Part shown: piece by piece, positions 44,990 through 56,039 of the stretch | Layout of the letters: each line of letters opens with the position of its first letter | Position numbering within the stretch: position 1 is the stretch's first letter | DNA from: Prosopocoilus inquinatus | Taxonomy: Eukaryota; Arthropoda; Insecta; Coleoptera; Lucanidae | Assembly (NCBI GenBank): GCA_036172665.1 | Contig: CM069876.1 | Location: forward strand, 41,571,001-41,635,000 | DNA length: 64,000 bases | Reading direction: 5' to 3' | Made by a program: the position numbers and the translations under genes | The notes under the pieces: generated by a model | Seen by the model: the letters and a program-made list of their open reading frames with translations, nothing else | The model's database searches: none | What the model was told of the DNA's origin: nothing

Positions 44990-45840
44990 TAATATTTAAC
45001 CAACGCTCGTATGAAATGGGAATTTCTGGTTTCGAAAGATGGTGAAATAAACTCCAACTTAAATCCACAACTGGTTTTCAGAGAAGAATATCCGAAATTA
45101 AGACGAGAAACTGAGGAGAAAAACCATCTTGAGCCAAAATCATTCATTCTTCGTTTTGCAAATCTCTGAGGGAGCAGACTTTCATGAAAATCCAAGAAAC
45201 AAACTGCCTGTCTTCACGAGTAGACTTTTCTTTGCAAAATGAAACGTATTTTTGTGAGTTGTGGAAACACATTCTCAGGTTGAACTACTTAATTATTATA
45301 CGAATATTATTTATAAGAGTAAGAAACAACGTTTAGATGAATATGCGACGCTGAAGAATAGGCAGATTGAAGACTCAGGGTTTTCTCTTGATAGTGACCG
45401 TCGAAACGTCAATCCTGAAACCTAGTTCTTTAAAATTGCAAAGTTCTGTATCATACATTTTTTTTTAAACCGAAACTCGTATGAAATGGGGCGTGTTAGA
45501 ACAACATTCGAAATTAAGAAGACAAACTGAGGAGAAAAATCTTCAATATTGCTAATCTGAAGATGTTTGAGGGAGCTGAGTTCAAGACAATCCAAAAACA
45601 AACTTTGTTTGCAGAATAAAACGTACTTTTGTGAGTTGTCAAAACACGTTCTTACGTTGAACTATTAAATTACAAATATTATTTAAAAGGGCTCTGTCCA
45701 ACACACTTTAAACTAAAGTAGAAGTAATGTTTAGATGAATATTCCACACTGAAGAGTAGGCAGATTGAGGGCTCGAGCCTCTCTCTTGAGAATGCCCGTC
45801 AAAACGTCATCGATCCTGTGAATGTGTTGAAATATTGAAC
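44990..45840. repeat. Diverged direct duplication, ~400-460 bp
   Basis: CTCGTATGAAATGGG, CGAAATTAAGA, AACTGAGGAGAAAAA and a later GGCAGATTGA block occur in the same order in 44990-45420 and 45470-45830. One unit is shorter. No gene is seen in either. Confidence 0.65.
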
Positions 45841-47119
45841 ATTTTCTTTTACGTGATTATAATATGTACAGTTAGGGTAAGAAGCAAACGATTGCGTGCT
45901 GCCTTTTAAATCATGCGAAGTAATAAGTATGCCTCACCTTCATACACCGTGAATTAAATTACTCTTTGATTTACAACCTTTTTAACAAATGATTTATAAA
46001 CAACTTTACACTACCACCCTCAATTCGTTACATTTAATAATAATTTTACTTGGGCTTGTTTGTTTGTTATGCTTAGACGTTTCGTTTCGACAGTTGTGTC
46101 AACATCAGGTTCAAACAACCGACAAATAACAATGTAAGTAATAATTTTCCGAGTGCATAAATTTATTTGAAAGGGGGCACTTGACGCAAACACGTTTGTC
46201 GCTTATCAATTCAATAGCATTACGTGATAACGTACATTAGTTTCGAAACAATGCGATTCGCTATGATAACGCAATCTCCACGCTAATATTGATTTGCGAC
46301 GGCCATTTTGCATTTCTTTTTTGGGGGAAACTATTGTTTATTTATTGCAGTTTTCACTTGCAGAATTGGAAAGTAATTGCAATGCAAAATTCTTTAAAAT
46401 AAATATGCCAAACAAGTCAAAAAATTAAATTCCCTGTTTACACATAGTTATAACTTTTATGTAATGGATTAATTCCGATGTTTTTTTTTTGTTTTGGTTT
46501 GCAGGTATACTTACTTCTTTCAGGCACTTAGGTATTTTTGGAATAAACTAAACACTAATCACTTTAACTAACTTAACTGTTGGCGGCGGTGTAGGTATGT
46601 TTTGAAGTGCAACAGGTTTCAAACAATTCCGTCTGTTTATATCCAAACGATTTCAAGTGGTATCTTATCAGTGCATAACGTCACGAAACGTGTTTACAGA
46701 TTTCGTTTGATACTGACTGAAATATGATTAAATTTTGACCAAAAACCCCGAACTTTTTAACTACATTCAATCTAGAAGATGCAGACCATCGAGAAACTTA
46801 ATGGCTCTCGTCTTAAGAGGATTTGGGAATTAGAAACTTCATGGCATTCCAACCAGATCTTTTCTTTCTTGCAACTGGTCTTTGGAACCCCTTTCCATTT
46901 CTGTTTGGACTTTTTTTGACCAAGCACCTCAAGCACTATTGTGATTTGAAGTCCAGAGAGCTTCACTCTTATGGCCCAAACGACTTTCATCACCTACCCA
47001 TCTCTATAATTAATAATGATCAATATATGTATCCAGAGGAATATTTTTGGCGGATGTACAATAGTTGATGTCTTCCAACCTTACGGGATGGTAGGTTGCT
47101 CATCTCCAATATTTCTTTC
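45841..47119. other. Intergenic, no gene seen
   Basis: A TTTCGTTTCGACAGTTGTGT fragment near 46080 resembles the loops of local hairpin repeats. The open frames at 46772-47068 have no recognisable family features. Confidence 0.3.
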
Positions 47120-47580
47120 TGTCTCTCTAGAAACTTTTTCGTTTCCTCTTTTATCTTCTTCGACTCTTCTGCTCTATTTCTTCAGCCAATTCCAATTTTT
47201 TTAAGATCTGTAATATTCTGGTCTTGCCTTCTCATTTTCGTAGTCATCAAAATAATGAATAAAAGCTAAAAATCTTCTTGTCTAGAAACTCTTTAGTTTC
47301 CTCTGTTATCTTCTTCCTCTTTTCTCGTCTTTTGCCTTCTTTCTCCAGTCAGCAATTCCTGCTCCTGCTCTTCCCATCTTATTTTCGGAGAGCGATCAAT
47401 GTGAAGAATAAAAGCTAAAATCTCCTCGTCTAGAAACGTTTTAGTTTCCTCTGTTCTCGTCTATTATCTTCTTTCTCCAGTTAGCAGTTCCGATTCTTTT
47501 AATACCTGTAATAACCTGGTCCTCTCACCTCGTCGAAAAATGATCAAAGGGATGAATAGAAGCTAAAATATCCAAATGAA
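47120..47580. repeat. ~150-bp pyrimidine-rich tandem array
   Basis: TCTAGAAAC followed by TTAGTTTCCTCTGTT or a variant occurs at about 47126, 47281 and 47429. AATAAAAGCTAAAAT and CAGTTCC-like blocks lie between them. Spacings are ~155 and ~148 bp. Confidence 0.65.
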
Positions 47581-47829
47581 GTGAAGGTCTTCAGTCTTCA
47601 ACGGTAGTTCTGTTCTTGACTGGATGATTTTGCTAAAGTTAAAGAGAGAGGGAATTAAAGCAAGAGAAGCGCATCCGGTGGTGGGACTGGGTATTGGTTG
47701 AGTTGGTGATACGAAAAGCCGAGTGATTTTGAAAGAAAGAAAAAAAAGATAGAGCTTCATGGTTTACCAAAAAGGAAACATTGCAGAATTAGTTTCCAAA
47801 ATAAAAAAAGTACTTTTTTTGTTAAATAC

Positions 47830-47835
47830 TTTATT
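47830..47835 (-). terminator. Candidate polyadenylation signal of LITAF-4
   Basis: AATAAA on the minus strand ~350 bp past the LITAF-4 stop, followed by a short A-rich stretch. It is the first canonical signal I noticed downstream; whether it is used is inference. Confidence 0.4.
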
Positions 47836-48185
47836 GAAATCAAATGCATACATCAAAATCTAAATAAATCCACTAAATACACTGTGCGAATGATAATTTC
47901 CGACTTAAAAAACCCACCCCCTTGGTTTGCTTCGTTCATATACTATAAAAGAACTTCGGACTGATTTACTCCGTCTTCATTCGTTAAAAATGTTTTTAGT
48001 TTTTGACTTCTTACAACACGCAAGTTTGAAGCACACGCCATTCATTAAAATGAAAATCCACTCTAAGATATTTTAGTTGCTCTCGTAATACAAAATTTAA
48101 AAAATAATTTCCCGAACTCGGCCGATTCCCGGAAATCAGCCAATCTAAGGGATAAATAAGTTGCCTTGTTATTGGATCTGGATGA

Positions 48186-48612
48186 TTAACTCTTGTAGGT
48201 TCCCAGGTAGGCGTTGCATGCCGGGCACATGTGGTTTTTGCTCTGGCAGGAATCCACCACGTACGGAATCCAGGCGCACAGGCAACCCCTGGAAATACAA
48301 TGCATACAATGCAAGTTGATTAGGTCTTCTGTTCTGTTTCAGGAAAAAAATGAAGGTTGGTTACCCCAGGGCGCAGATCAGGAGTGCCAGCATGTGGGTT
48401 GTGGTTGAAGGCGCGACTTCTACTCTCGAGGTGATTTGTGCGTGGCATGAAGGGCAGTAGGTTGTCTTGGGGACGGGGCCAAAAGTTTCGGGTACTCTTT
48501 GGACGGTAACTACTCCAGGCACTGCCTCAGTTGGCTGGATGATGGGCGGTGGTTGTGCAGGTTGTTCTTGAGCATCGTAGGCAGGAGGGGGAGTTTCTAA
48601 ATGTTTATACAT
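48186..48612 (-). CDS. LITAF-4: LITAF-domain protein with PPAY motif, 2 exons, 116 aa
   Basis: The coding exons are 48612-48365 and 48288-48186, with stop codon TAA at 48186-48188. The donor is CTGG|GTAACC region (phase 2) and the acceptor TTTCCAG|GGGTTG. I start at ATG 48612 because it directly follows an acceptor (TTTTTTTCCAG|AATG). An earlier in-frame ATG at 48648 would lie in intron sequence. Residues 1-50 are proline-rich, with PPAY at 9-12, a WW-domain ligand. The LITAF domain has CPSC at 53-56, a hydrophobic stretch (about 73-92), and HMCPAC ending at 107 followed by NAYLGTY. The intron that splits LITAF-2 and LITAF-3 before the CPxC motif is absent here. Codons in the last exon are richer in GC than in the other copies. 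Only an ~76-bp intron separates the exons, making it the most compact and probably the most clearly functional member. Confidence 0.9.
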
Positions 48613-49310
48613 TCTGGAAAAAAAGTAAATTGTAAATTTTTGGCGCAAAACATAAGTTCTTAAAAGGCTCCCCCTTGTATCATGGGCCCAGGCTGCAGCC
48701 TATGCATTGTTTCCGTTAACGTTTAACAAGCCCTTCCTCGCTTTTCCGCTTTTTTGTCATTGCCTTTTACTGAACAATTTGTCCAATACTTCTAATGAAA
48801 GAATGAATAAATTTTAAATTATTCAAACAAGTTGTGAATAAAGACAACTTAAGAAAACTGGTCATTAGTTACTTTATTGGCGATGATAATGTCAATTCGG
48901 TGACCTTCACGTTGAAAGTTAACTTAATATTTTAGTAAAAAAAATGATATGCAATTGTTTCAAGTAAGAAAAATTCTTTCTTTTGTTACTAAATTAAAGA
49001 AACATGTTGCCCCATGGACCTCTTACACATTTATTTCTTTCTAATTCGGCGATTAAAACGACCAATATTTCTTGTTGTAACTATTTTAAGCGCAACGTTT
49101 AAGGATTCGTGATATAAGGAGGCTCAGATCAGGCACCAAAACCAGAAGAGCCTTGAACCTTTTAAGATATATTTTTTTAATATTTTAATGGACGAGAATA
49201 AGAAACTGTACTTTCTGTTCTCCTCTGCTTAAAGGCAGAACCACCTAAGTAATGTTAAAGTCGTACTCTTACTAGGTCTTGGATAATTAAAAAAAAGAAA
49301 AACTTGTGGT
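48613..49310. other. Upstream of LITAF-4, no gene seen
   Basis: It should contain the LITAF-4 noncoding first exon, which I cannot identify. No repeat ends are seen. Confidence 0.3.
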
Positions 49311-49388
49311 TGTATAGTAACATGCATTTTACGAAGACGCAGTTTATACTGTATAGTAACATGCATTTTACGAAGACAATTTATGCTG
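49311..49388. repeat. 39-bp tandem duplication
   Basis: TGTATAGTAACATGCATTTT begins at 49311 and again at 49350, each time followed by ACGAAGAC. Confidence 0.85.
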
Positions 49389-49840
49389 CAATTTAAACGA
49401 GTAACAGCGTATTCGTACACAAAATATTAAAAAATTGCAAAATAAAAGAGTACCAACAAAAGATTAAAGTAAAAGATACGATATCACAAGTAACAAAGTA
49501 GGTCTGGGAAGGAGTCGGAAGGAAGGTGATGTAAAGGAAGTGGTGTGTGTAACAAACAAAGAAGTATTCTACATACTTCTAGGAAGTTTAAGAAAATACA
49601 AACAATAAACAAATGGTCCGTAACAATTTTTTTCGGGCAACTTTTAAAGTCATTTTAAATATTGACGTTTTCCTGTATGTTTAAGAAAAATGCCAAAAGT
49701 CTGACAGCTTCTCCACCCAAATTTACAATTATTTTAAAACTATCTGAGAAAAATGACTATAAATCGTTCGATGAATTTCAATGAACAAGAAAGTTCTTTA
49801 ATGACAAAAAAAATAAAAATAATAAAATAAATCTAAATTA

Positions 49841-49918
49841 CACATTGTACAGTGATGAACACAGAAAACGGGACACATTACACACTGTACAGTGACGTAC
49901 ACAGAAAAAGGGACACTG
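49841..49918. repeat. 40-bp tandem duplication
   Basis: CACATTGTACAGTGATGAAC and CACACTGTACAGTGACGTAC begin at 49841 and 49881. Both are followed by ACAGAAAA and GGGACAC. Confidence 0.8.
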
Positions 49919-49979
49919 TCTTTTTTTTCTTTGGACAGTTTAATTGCAAGTTTTGCATTTAAGTTACAAGCCAACTCTG

Positions 49980-51400
49980 ATAAAAGAAAAAAGACGATCC
50001 AAATAAATATAAAATGCAGTGAAATCGACTAGAATAAAAACAGAAGACGATCGTCAATGAAGATAGAACGAAAATAAAAATTACGTGAAATTCAAATCTG
50101 TAAGTATCGACGAAAAAAGACGATCTGTTAATAATTAAAAAATGAAATCAAAGAAAAAAAAACAAAACTGGCAATCAATCAACGGCAATTGAGTAAAAAC
50201 AAACAAACAAACATACAAAAGACGATCAATTGTTTATCAAAATAGAAATGTTTGTGAAATACAATCAAATGGAATAAAATAAAAACAAAAGACGATCGTC
50301 GATAAAGACGAAAATAAAAATTGAAGAAAAATATTAAAGAAGAAAGACGATCTGTTGAAAATAAGAAAGTAAAATAAAATGCAAACGAAGAAAAAAAAAA
50401 CAAAAATGGCGTTCAATCGACTACCATCGAGTAAAAGAAAACCCAAAAGATAATCAACTAAAAAATAAAACAATCGTGTCAAATAGAATGAAACAAAAGG
50501 AAAAAAAAACAAGATGATTAATTGATAGTTAAGAAATAAAAACAAAAACAAATTAAATCAATTAAAATAAAAGAAAACAAAGACCAATCAGTTGATTATA
50601 TTAAAAATTGAATAAAAAAAAGTCAAATAGGAATTAAAAAAATGATGATCCGTAAGTTAGAACCAAAAGAGAAAAAATTTGTAAAAATAGTAATAAATTG
50701 TCGTATTAAAGGAAAATGACGATCAGTTAATAGTTAAAAAATGAAATAAAGTCAAATAGAATAAAAGAGAAAACAAAAATGGCGAACAATCATTGGGATT
50801 ACAGAGTAAAATAAATTAAAGACGAAAATAACTTACAATCGATTTGACTAATCAATATAAAAATTAACGAATTTTATTGGAACCACAAATTTTGATTTGT
50901 AAATATTACAAAAAAGGGACGATCAGTTAACAATTAAAAAATAAAATAAAATCCAGTAAAAGAAAAAACAAAAATTGTCATCAAGCGGCCATTGTAAAAT
51001 AAATTAAACTCGAATCGAGTGAAAAGACGACAATTAAAAAATGGAATCATATCAAATCAAACCAGCAAAAGAAAAAACAAAAACCAAAGATGATAAATTG
51101 ATAGTTAAAAAATAGAAACAAATCCCATGAAATCGAATAAATTAAAAATAGAACAAAAACCTATATCTAAATACAACTTTTTTATAATGGATTAATTCCA
51201 ACGTTTTTTTTTTTAATTTTGGTATACTTACTTTTGAGTGAAATAAAAAACACAAAAGATGACCAACTGACAATTAAAAAATAAAATCATGTCAAATAAT
51301 ATCAAACAAAAAATATTTAAAAAATAGAAACAAATCAAATAAAATCGAAAATACGAAAAAGAAACGAGAAAAAACAAAAGTTGAAAGACAAAAAGCAAAG
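49980..51400 (-). repeat. GATCGTCTTTT satellite, block 2 (reverse orientation)
   Basis: A-rich DNA with repeated AAAAGACGATC, AGACGATCTGTTAA, AATTGATAGTTAAAAA and ATGGCGATCAATCGA-like blocks, related to block 1 and to the reverse complement of block 4. Diverged, no fixed period by eye. The minus-strand F/L-rich frames at 50179-50551 are by-products. Confidence 0.65.
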
Positions 51401-51499
51401 TTAAATTGAATCACAAACTGTAATTTAACTAAATTTAACTTTTTTGAAAGAGATCAATGAAATTTTTATTTTCTTGTAAGGGGTCGATGCTCTAAGCCA

Positions 51500-51832
51500 T
51501 TCGAAATGGAATTTAATGGATCGAATTGTAATAATTTCTTGCCTAATATTTTCCAAATTCAATTTCAATTTCTACGTTGATGATGATGATGCAATAAAAA
51601 TTTGACAGCAAAGCTGTGTGCACTTGGGACTTAAGTGTTTTTATAGTCCTGACTATATATATATTTTTTTATAGTCAGGACTATAAAAACACTTAAGTCC
51701 AAGTGCACACACCTTTGGTGTTAAATTTTTATTGCATCATCATCATCATTATCAACGTAGAAATTTAATTTGAATTTGGAAACTATTAGGCAAGAAATTA
51801 TTACAATTCGATCCATTAAATTCCATTCCGAA
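51500..51832. mobile_element. Large near-perfect palindrome
   Basis: A ~333-bp inverted repeat with ~157-162-bp arms and a ~14-bp AT loop centred near 51664. Matching pairs include TTAATGGATCGAATTGTAAT with ATTACAATTCGATCCATTAA, and ATAGTCCTGACTAT-type sequence at the centre. Few mismatches separate the arms, so it is young or kept uniform. It is most likely a fold-back transposon. Confidence 0.85.
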
Positions 51833-51859
51833 TTCCAACAGACGAGAAAATGGATTGAC

Positions 51860-52320
51860 AAGGGAAAAGTGGAAGTGTCACAGCAAGCAAGTAAGGGTGG
51901 TGGGGGAGGGAGGAACAGCAAGCAAATAAGGGTTAGGGGAAGTAAAAAAAATACTTCAAAAATCAGTGCTACATCAGAAAAGAACACTTAAATTATCATT
52001 TTTTATTTTTTGTAGTGGGAAACATGAAAGAGTCAAAGCAAGCAAATAAGTGTGGGTGAGGGGGAAGAAATAACAGCAAGCAAATAAGGGTGGGAGGAAG
52101 TAGAAAGAAATAATTTCAAAATCAGTTCTACATCAGAGACGAACTCTTAAATTATCATTTTTTATTTTCTTGCAGTGGGAAGAGTCAAAGCAAACAACAG
52201 GGAGGGGGGGGGAGAAGTCAAATAAGGTTAGCGGGAAGTAGAAAGAAATATTTCCAAAATCTGTTTTACAACAGAAAAGAACTCTTAAATTATCATTTGG
52301 TATTTGCAGTTGTGTTTAAG
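51860..52320. repeat. ~138-158-bp tandem array, three units
   Basis: TTAAATTATCATTTTTTATT or close variants lie at 51989, 52147 and 52285. AGCAAGCAAATAAGGGT, GGAAGTA(G)AAA and ACATCAGA(A)A blocks come before each. It begins immediately beside the palindrome at 51500-51832. Confidence 0.8.
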
Positions 52321-52803
52321 TACTTTTATTCGCCCCGAGGTTAAAATTTCACGTTACGCCACTGGACTTATTTTAAATCTGACATTTCGAATTCTCGTTT
52401 ACTCAAGAACCGAGTAAACAAATATTTCGCGCTTCGCGGAATTTTTTTTATTAGCTTGTTTACTCGAAGACCGTTCCGTTACTTGTTGCGAAAAAGACTT
52501 CTTCGTATTGAACGCATCATCATTGATTCCAAGGTCATGAACTGAAGCTAATACCCGGCAAGTGAGTAATTCAATTAGGTACGGCATTTCGAGCTAAAAG
52601 GAAAAAATATAAAATACCAGAGCATGTAAGTTCATTAACGTGAATGACATACGACGTGGAATAAATTACATTCTAGGTGAGGCCTTATAACCACTTATTA
52701 CAATTAGAGATTAATAATGGAATATTAAGTCAAAACGAAATAGATTAGAAAAGTATTACCTATGAAACTCAACTGAAATTTTTCGAAAAATTAAAAAAAA
52801 ATT

Positions 52804-52861
52804 TTTGCAAATCGTTCTTGATTGCAATGTCAGGTCAAAAAGCGATCGCAGGATGTCGCTA
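52804..52861 (+). repeat. Dispersed repeat R, minimal copy
   Basis: TTTGCAAATCGTTCTTGATT joins directly to GCAATGTCAGGTCAAAAAGC and GATGTCGCT. These are the two ends of repeat R with no interior. Confidence 0.65.
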
Positions 52862-53820
52862 CTTAATCCTTTCAAAAAAAAATTATAATTGTAATTGATC
52901 TTCCTCCTACGTGATCGTAAATTTTATTCGATTTTTTTTTGTTTTGAAATTACAAATTGATCTATCTGATTGGCCACACATTACGAACGCCCTCCAATGG
53001 TGGATTAAATTACGATTTCCCCAATATTTTATTTGATGGTATGCAAGCTTGAAATATAACATGCCACATCTACACACACACACACACACACAACAAAAAC
53101 AAGTAGCCCTCTTGAACAATCTCTGGTCCTGCCAAGCAGCACGCAATTTCTTTTTTTTTGATTTATTAATAAAATCCTATTAAAAAAGTACAAACCTTAC
53201 AATTTGTGATCACAATCACCTTGCAAACGCTCAACCGCAAATAAGAAATAATAAAATGTAGTTCAACGCAACTGTACACAGGCAAACTTCACCAGGCAAC
53301 TACTTCCACGTTCCACGTTGTGAGCCTGCAGCAAACGGACTATAGATCCCACAAGGATCGGCTATGTATAGTACGAGCACGTGTGAAAACACATTGCTAA
53401 TGTGATGTGATAAGTGATAAGGCCATGATTCATTGCAAATTATTTTTTGTTGTTGAAAATGATAAGGTAACAATAAGAACCTTATTGGAGATTGATATAT
53501 TTAGAAAAATCGTCAGTGTACGAGGAATTTTAAGTCAAGGTTGCCAGCAGGGTGGGGGGGGGGGAGAAACGGCAGATTCGCTCTTATTCCCCCCACTTTC
53601 GCCAGCTTGTCTGCGTAAACATTTTTTGAAATTTATTTGTAGGGCGTTTAAGTGGCCAGCATATTTGCATGGTTGTTATGGGTAGAAATCAATGTTTTTA
53701 CTTTGTAGCCAAAGAAGGACAATGGAAGATCCTTACAGTACCAAAAATTAATCAACTAATTAATATTAAATGAATTTAATAAATTAATTGAAGCACCATC
53801 GATGAAAATTATTATAAAAT
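52862..53820. other. Intergenic, no gene seen
   Basis: It contains a (CA)n microsatellite at about 53072-53092 and a run of ten G near 53557. The frame at 53407-53685 crosses the G-run and is not supported as a gene. Confidence 0.35.
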
Positions 53821-54089
53821 ACATATACTGAGTGATCAAGTAGAACTGTTTGAGTTGGCAACACAATTAAGAGCATTTCAACTATTTGCAACACTGCAAC
53901 CAGATATGTTTTCTTGAGTAATTTGACAGATATTTGACAAAATTGTAGGTTACCTTGAACACCTCAAACACTTGTCAACATTTGAAGGCTATCAGCATCA
54001 AGCCGTCAACAAACAGGAAGTTACCCCAGTTATACCATTTCAAAATAAAATTCAGCATTGCCAACTCTACTTGACCACTTTGTATTGTA
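53821..54089. mobile_element. MITE with GTGATCAAGTAGA ends
   Basis: A ~269-bp element. The left end reads ACATATACTGAGTGATCAAG and then TAGAACTG. The right end in reverse complement reads ACAATACAAAGTGGTCAAGT and then AGAGTTGGCAA. The left arm also has GAGTTGGCAAC, so the arms pair for ~40 bp with some gaps. Confidence 0.7.
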
Positions 54090-54091
54090 AT

Positions 54092-54225
54092 TACTTTCGT
54101 GCGGACACTTGAAAAATATTTGAGTTAAGTCGACGTTTCGCTGTGTGTTTGACAGCTTCTTCAAATACACAGCGAAACGTCGACTTAACTATGTATCAAT
54201 TTTTCCAAGTGTCCGTACCAAAGTA
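54092..54225. mobile_element. Hairpin MITE adjacent to the previous element
   Basis: A 134-bp element. The left end TACTTTCGTGCGGACACTTG pairs with the right end CAAGTGTCCGTACCAAAGTA. The inner arms AGTTAAGTCGACGTTTCGCT and AGCGAAACGTCGACTTAACT are a perfect pair. It starts two bases after the preceding MITE ends. Confidence 0.85.
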
Positions 54226-54675
54226 TTTATATGTTTTGTTAAAAAAAATAATAATAATGTCAGTCTTACATAATGATGATTTTATTAAGTTGTTGCGGTT
54301 TTAAAACGATTCCATTTATGAATCAGGTGCGAAGGCGTCTTTCAAGGTAAAAGGAAATCAATAATATTTGTTGTCATTCATACATAAAGTCCGTAAAGGA
54401 TAATAAACATTATTGATTTTCTTAGTTTAACTTAATTTTCTTAGAATATTTTAATTTAACTAATTGCTCCTTAATTAATCCTCCTCCCACTATTTGAATT
54501 TTGGCGACGCCACTGAGCGCACTCTAAAATGCTAGATAATTTATTTCCAGTGGAATTATTTCCAAAATCAAAAAATCGCTATTAAACGTTTATATTATTT
54601 ATTTAATGTAATAGGTTTTTTACTTTTAAGTATAATGAACAAAAAAAAAATTTTAATCAAAGGATTATTCATGAT

Positions 54676-54746
54676 ATTAGCTTTGTTCCAACTTTATTCC
54701 AACAAAACAGTGTGCGGTTTTTCGAGTAGTTGGAACAAAGCTATTA
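54676..54746. repeat. Short inverted repeat
   Basis: ATTAGCTTTGTTCCAACT and AGTTGGAACAAAGCTATTA form a 71-bp hairpin-type element. Confidence 0.7.
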
Positions 54747-54761
54747 GTGTCTGTTTAAAAC

Positions 54762-54809
54762 TTTGAATAAAATTCGTCGAAGTTTCCCGTTTGACGAATT
54801 TTATTCAAA
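54762..54809. repeat. Perfect 17-bp stem hairpin
   Basis: TTTGAATAAAATTCGTC and GACGAATTTTATTCAAA pair perfectly around a 14-base loop. Confidence 0.85.
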
Positions 54810-55119
54810 AAGAGAGAATTTTTTAATTTAGAAAAAAATATGTTAAAATTAAAACACAATAAGAAATTGCCGTTGCTCATTGGCTCCCTATTCTATTTAT
54901 TGGAGCTATCTGTCATTATTTAATAAAATTATACTATTCATAAACAGAAAGAGAGATGTTCGAATTTAAAATTTCGGAATTTTTGCAAAAATGAACTTGT
55001 AATAGGTAATAGGTTGTAATAGGTTTGATTAATATTGTCATTTTTACCGAAAAAGTAAGCTCTCTGGTTAAGTAATTAATTCTGTCAGCAACAAGAAAAA
55101 TTTTTAAAAAAAGCTTTTA

Positions 55120-55320
55120 CTATTGACCACGAGATGGCACACCGAATTCACAAAAGTCCGAAATGCTTGACGCAAATATTTTTTACTTTTTTTTTTAATT
55201 TTTATTTGTTCTCCTTCCTCAATAAATTAATAAATGTTTTTATAACTTGATTAAACTTAATCTCAACTTTGAAAAAAGGAACTCTCACTGTTGACCAACA
55301 GATGGCGTCACTAGAATACC
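55120..55320 (-). repeat. CGCCATCT-box repeat, inverted pair
   Basis: TATTGACCACGAGATGGCAC near 55123 and TGTTGACCAACAGATGGCG near 55290 are reverse-strand versions of the box in the arrays at 1290-2680 and 10630-11480. They are 167 bp apart. Confidence 0.55.
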
Positions 55321-55588
55321 TAGATTTTATAAAATAGTAAATTAAATGCACAAATGTCATTTCTGAATTAAGTCTCTTATATTGACAGTTCGGTGCACAG
55401 CCGAAATTAACCCCCGCCCCTTCGCCCCCTTCATGTTTGGATTATTCGTCCTAGAAATTTGAAACTAAATGAAAAAAATTTTGGACGAATGTTATTATAT
55501 TATAGTTTTGGCAAAAATAAATTAAAAACTGTATTTTCAAATTCTTTATGAATTTTTTGACAATCCACCTCCATCCCCAGTGTTCAGA

Positions 55589-55605
55589 CCCCCCCCCCCC
55601 CCCCC
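55589..55605. repeat. C17 homopolymer
   Basis: An uninterrupted run of seventeen C in AT-rich DNA. The minus strand carries G17, which could form a quadruplex. The length may also be a sequencing estimate. The frame at 55548-55799 reads through it and is not supported. Confidence 0.8.
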
Positions 55606-56039
55606 ACTCTGGAGACATTAAATCGAACGGAAAAATTTTGAAAACGACTCAAATTAAAAAAGGTAGTATTTTATTTTTTAAACAAAATAATGAATATTTC
55701 ACTACGAAAAAGAAATTATTTTGCACTTGTTTTACTTTTACAGTTGGTGAAAAGTTGACGCAAACTGTTAATCGTGGTAGACAGATTTCAATATGTTGAA
55801 GATTACAGCAAAGTTGTCGAAATACGTATGTAAGTATTTAGAATTCAAAATTATTACTTGTGAGTGAGAAACAAACAGCGAGAATGAAGCTCACACTCCA
55901 GTGAATTGTTGGATTATTTAATAAAAGATAAGATATTTTGAAGAAATTAAATTTTTTTCGTGGTGAAAAAAATTAAAATCTGTTTCACGGTCCGACGGCA
56001 TTTGTTTTGCTTATTTCTCTCTTTCTTTAAATTAAAAAA

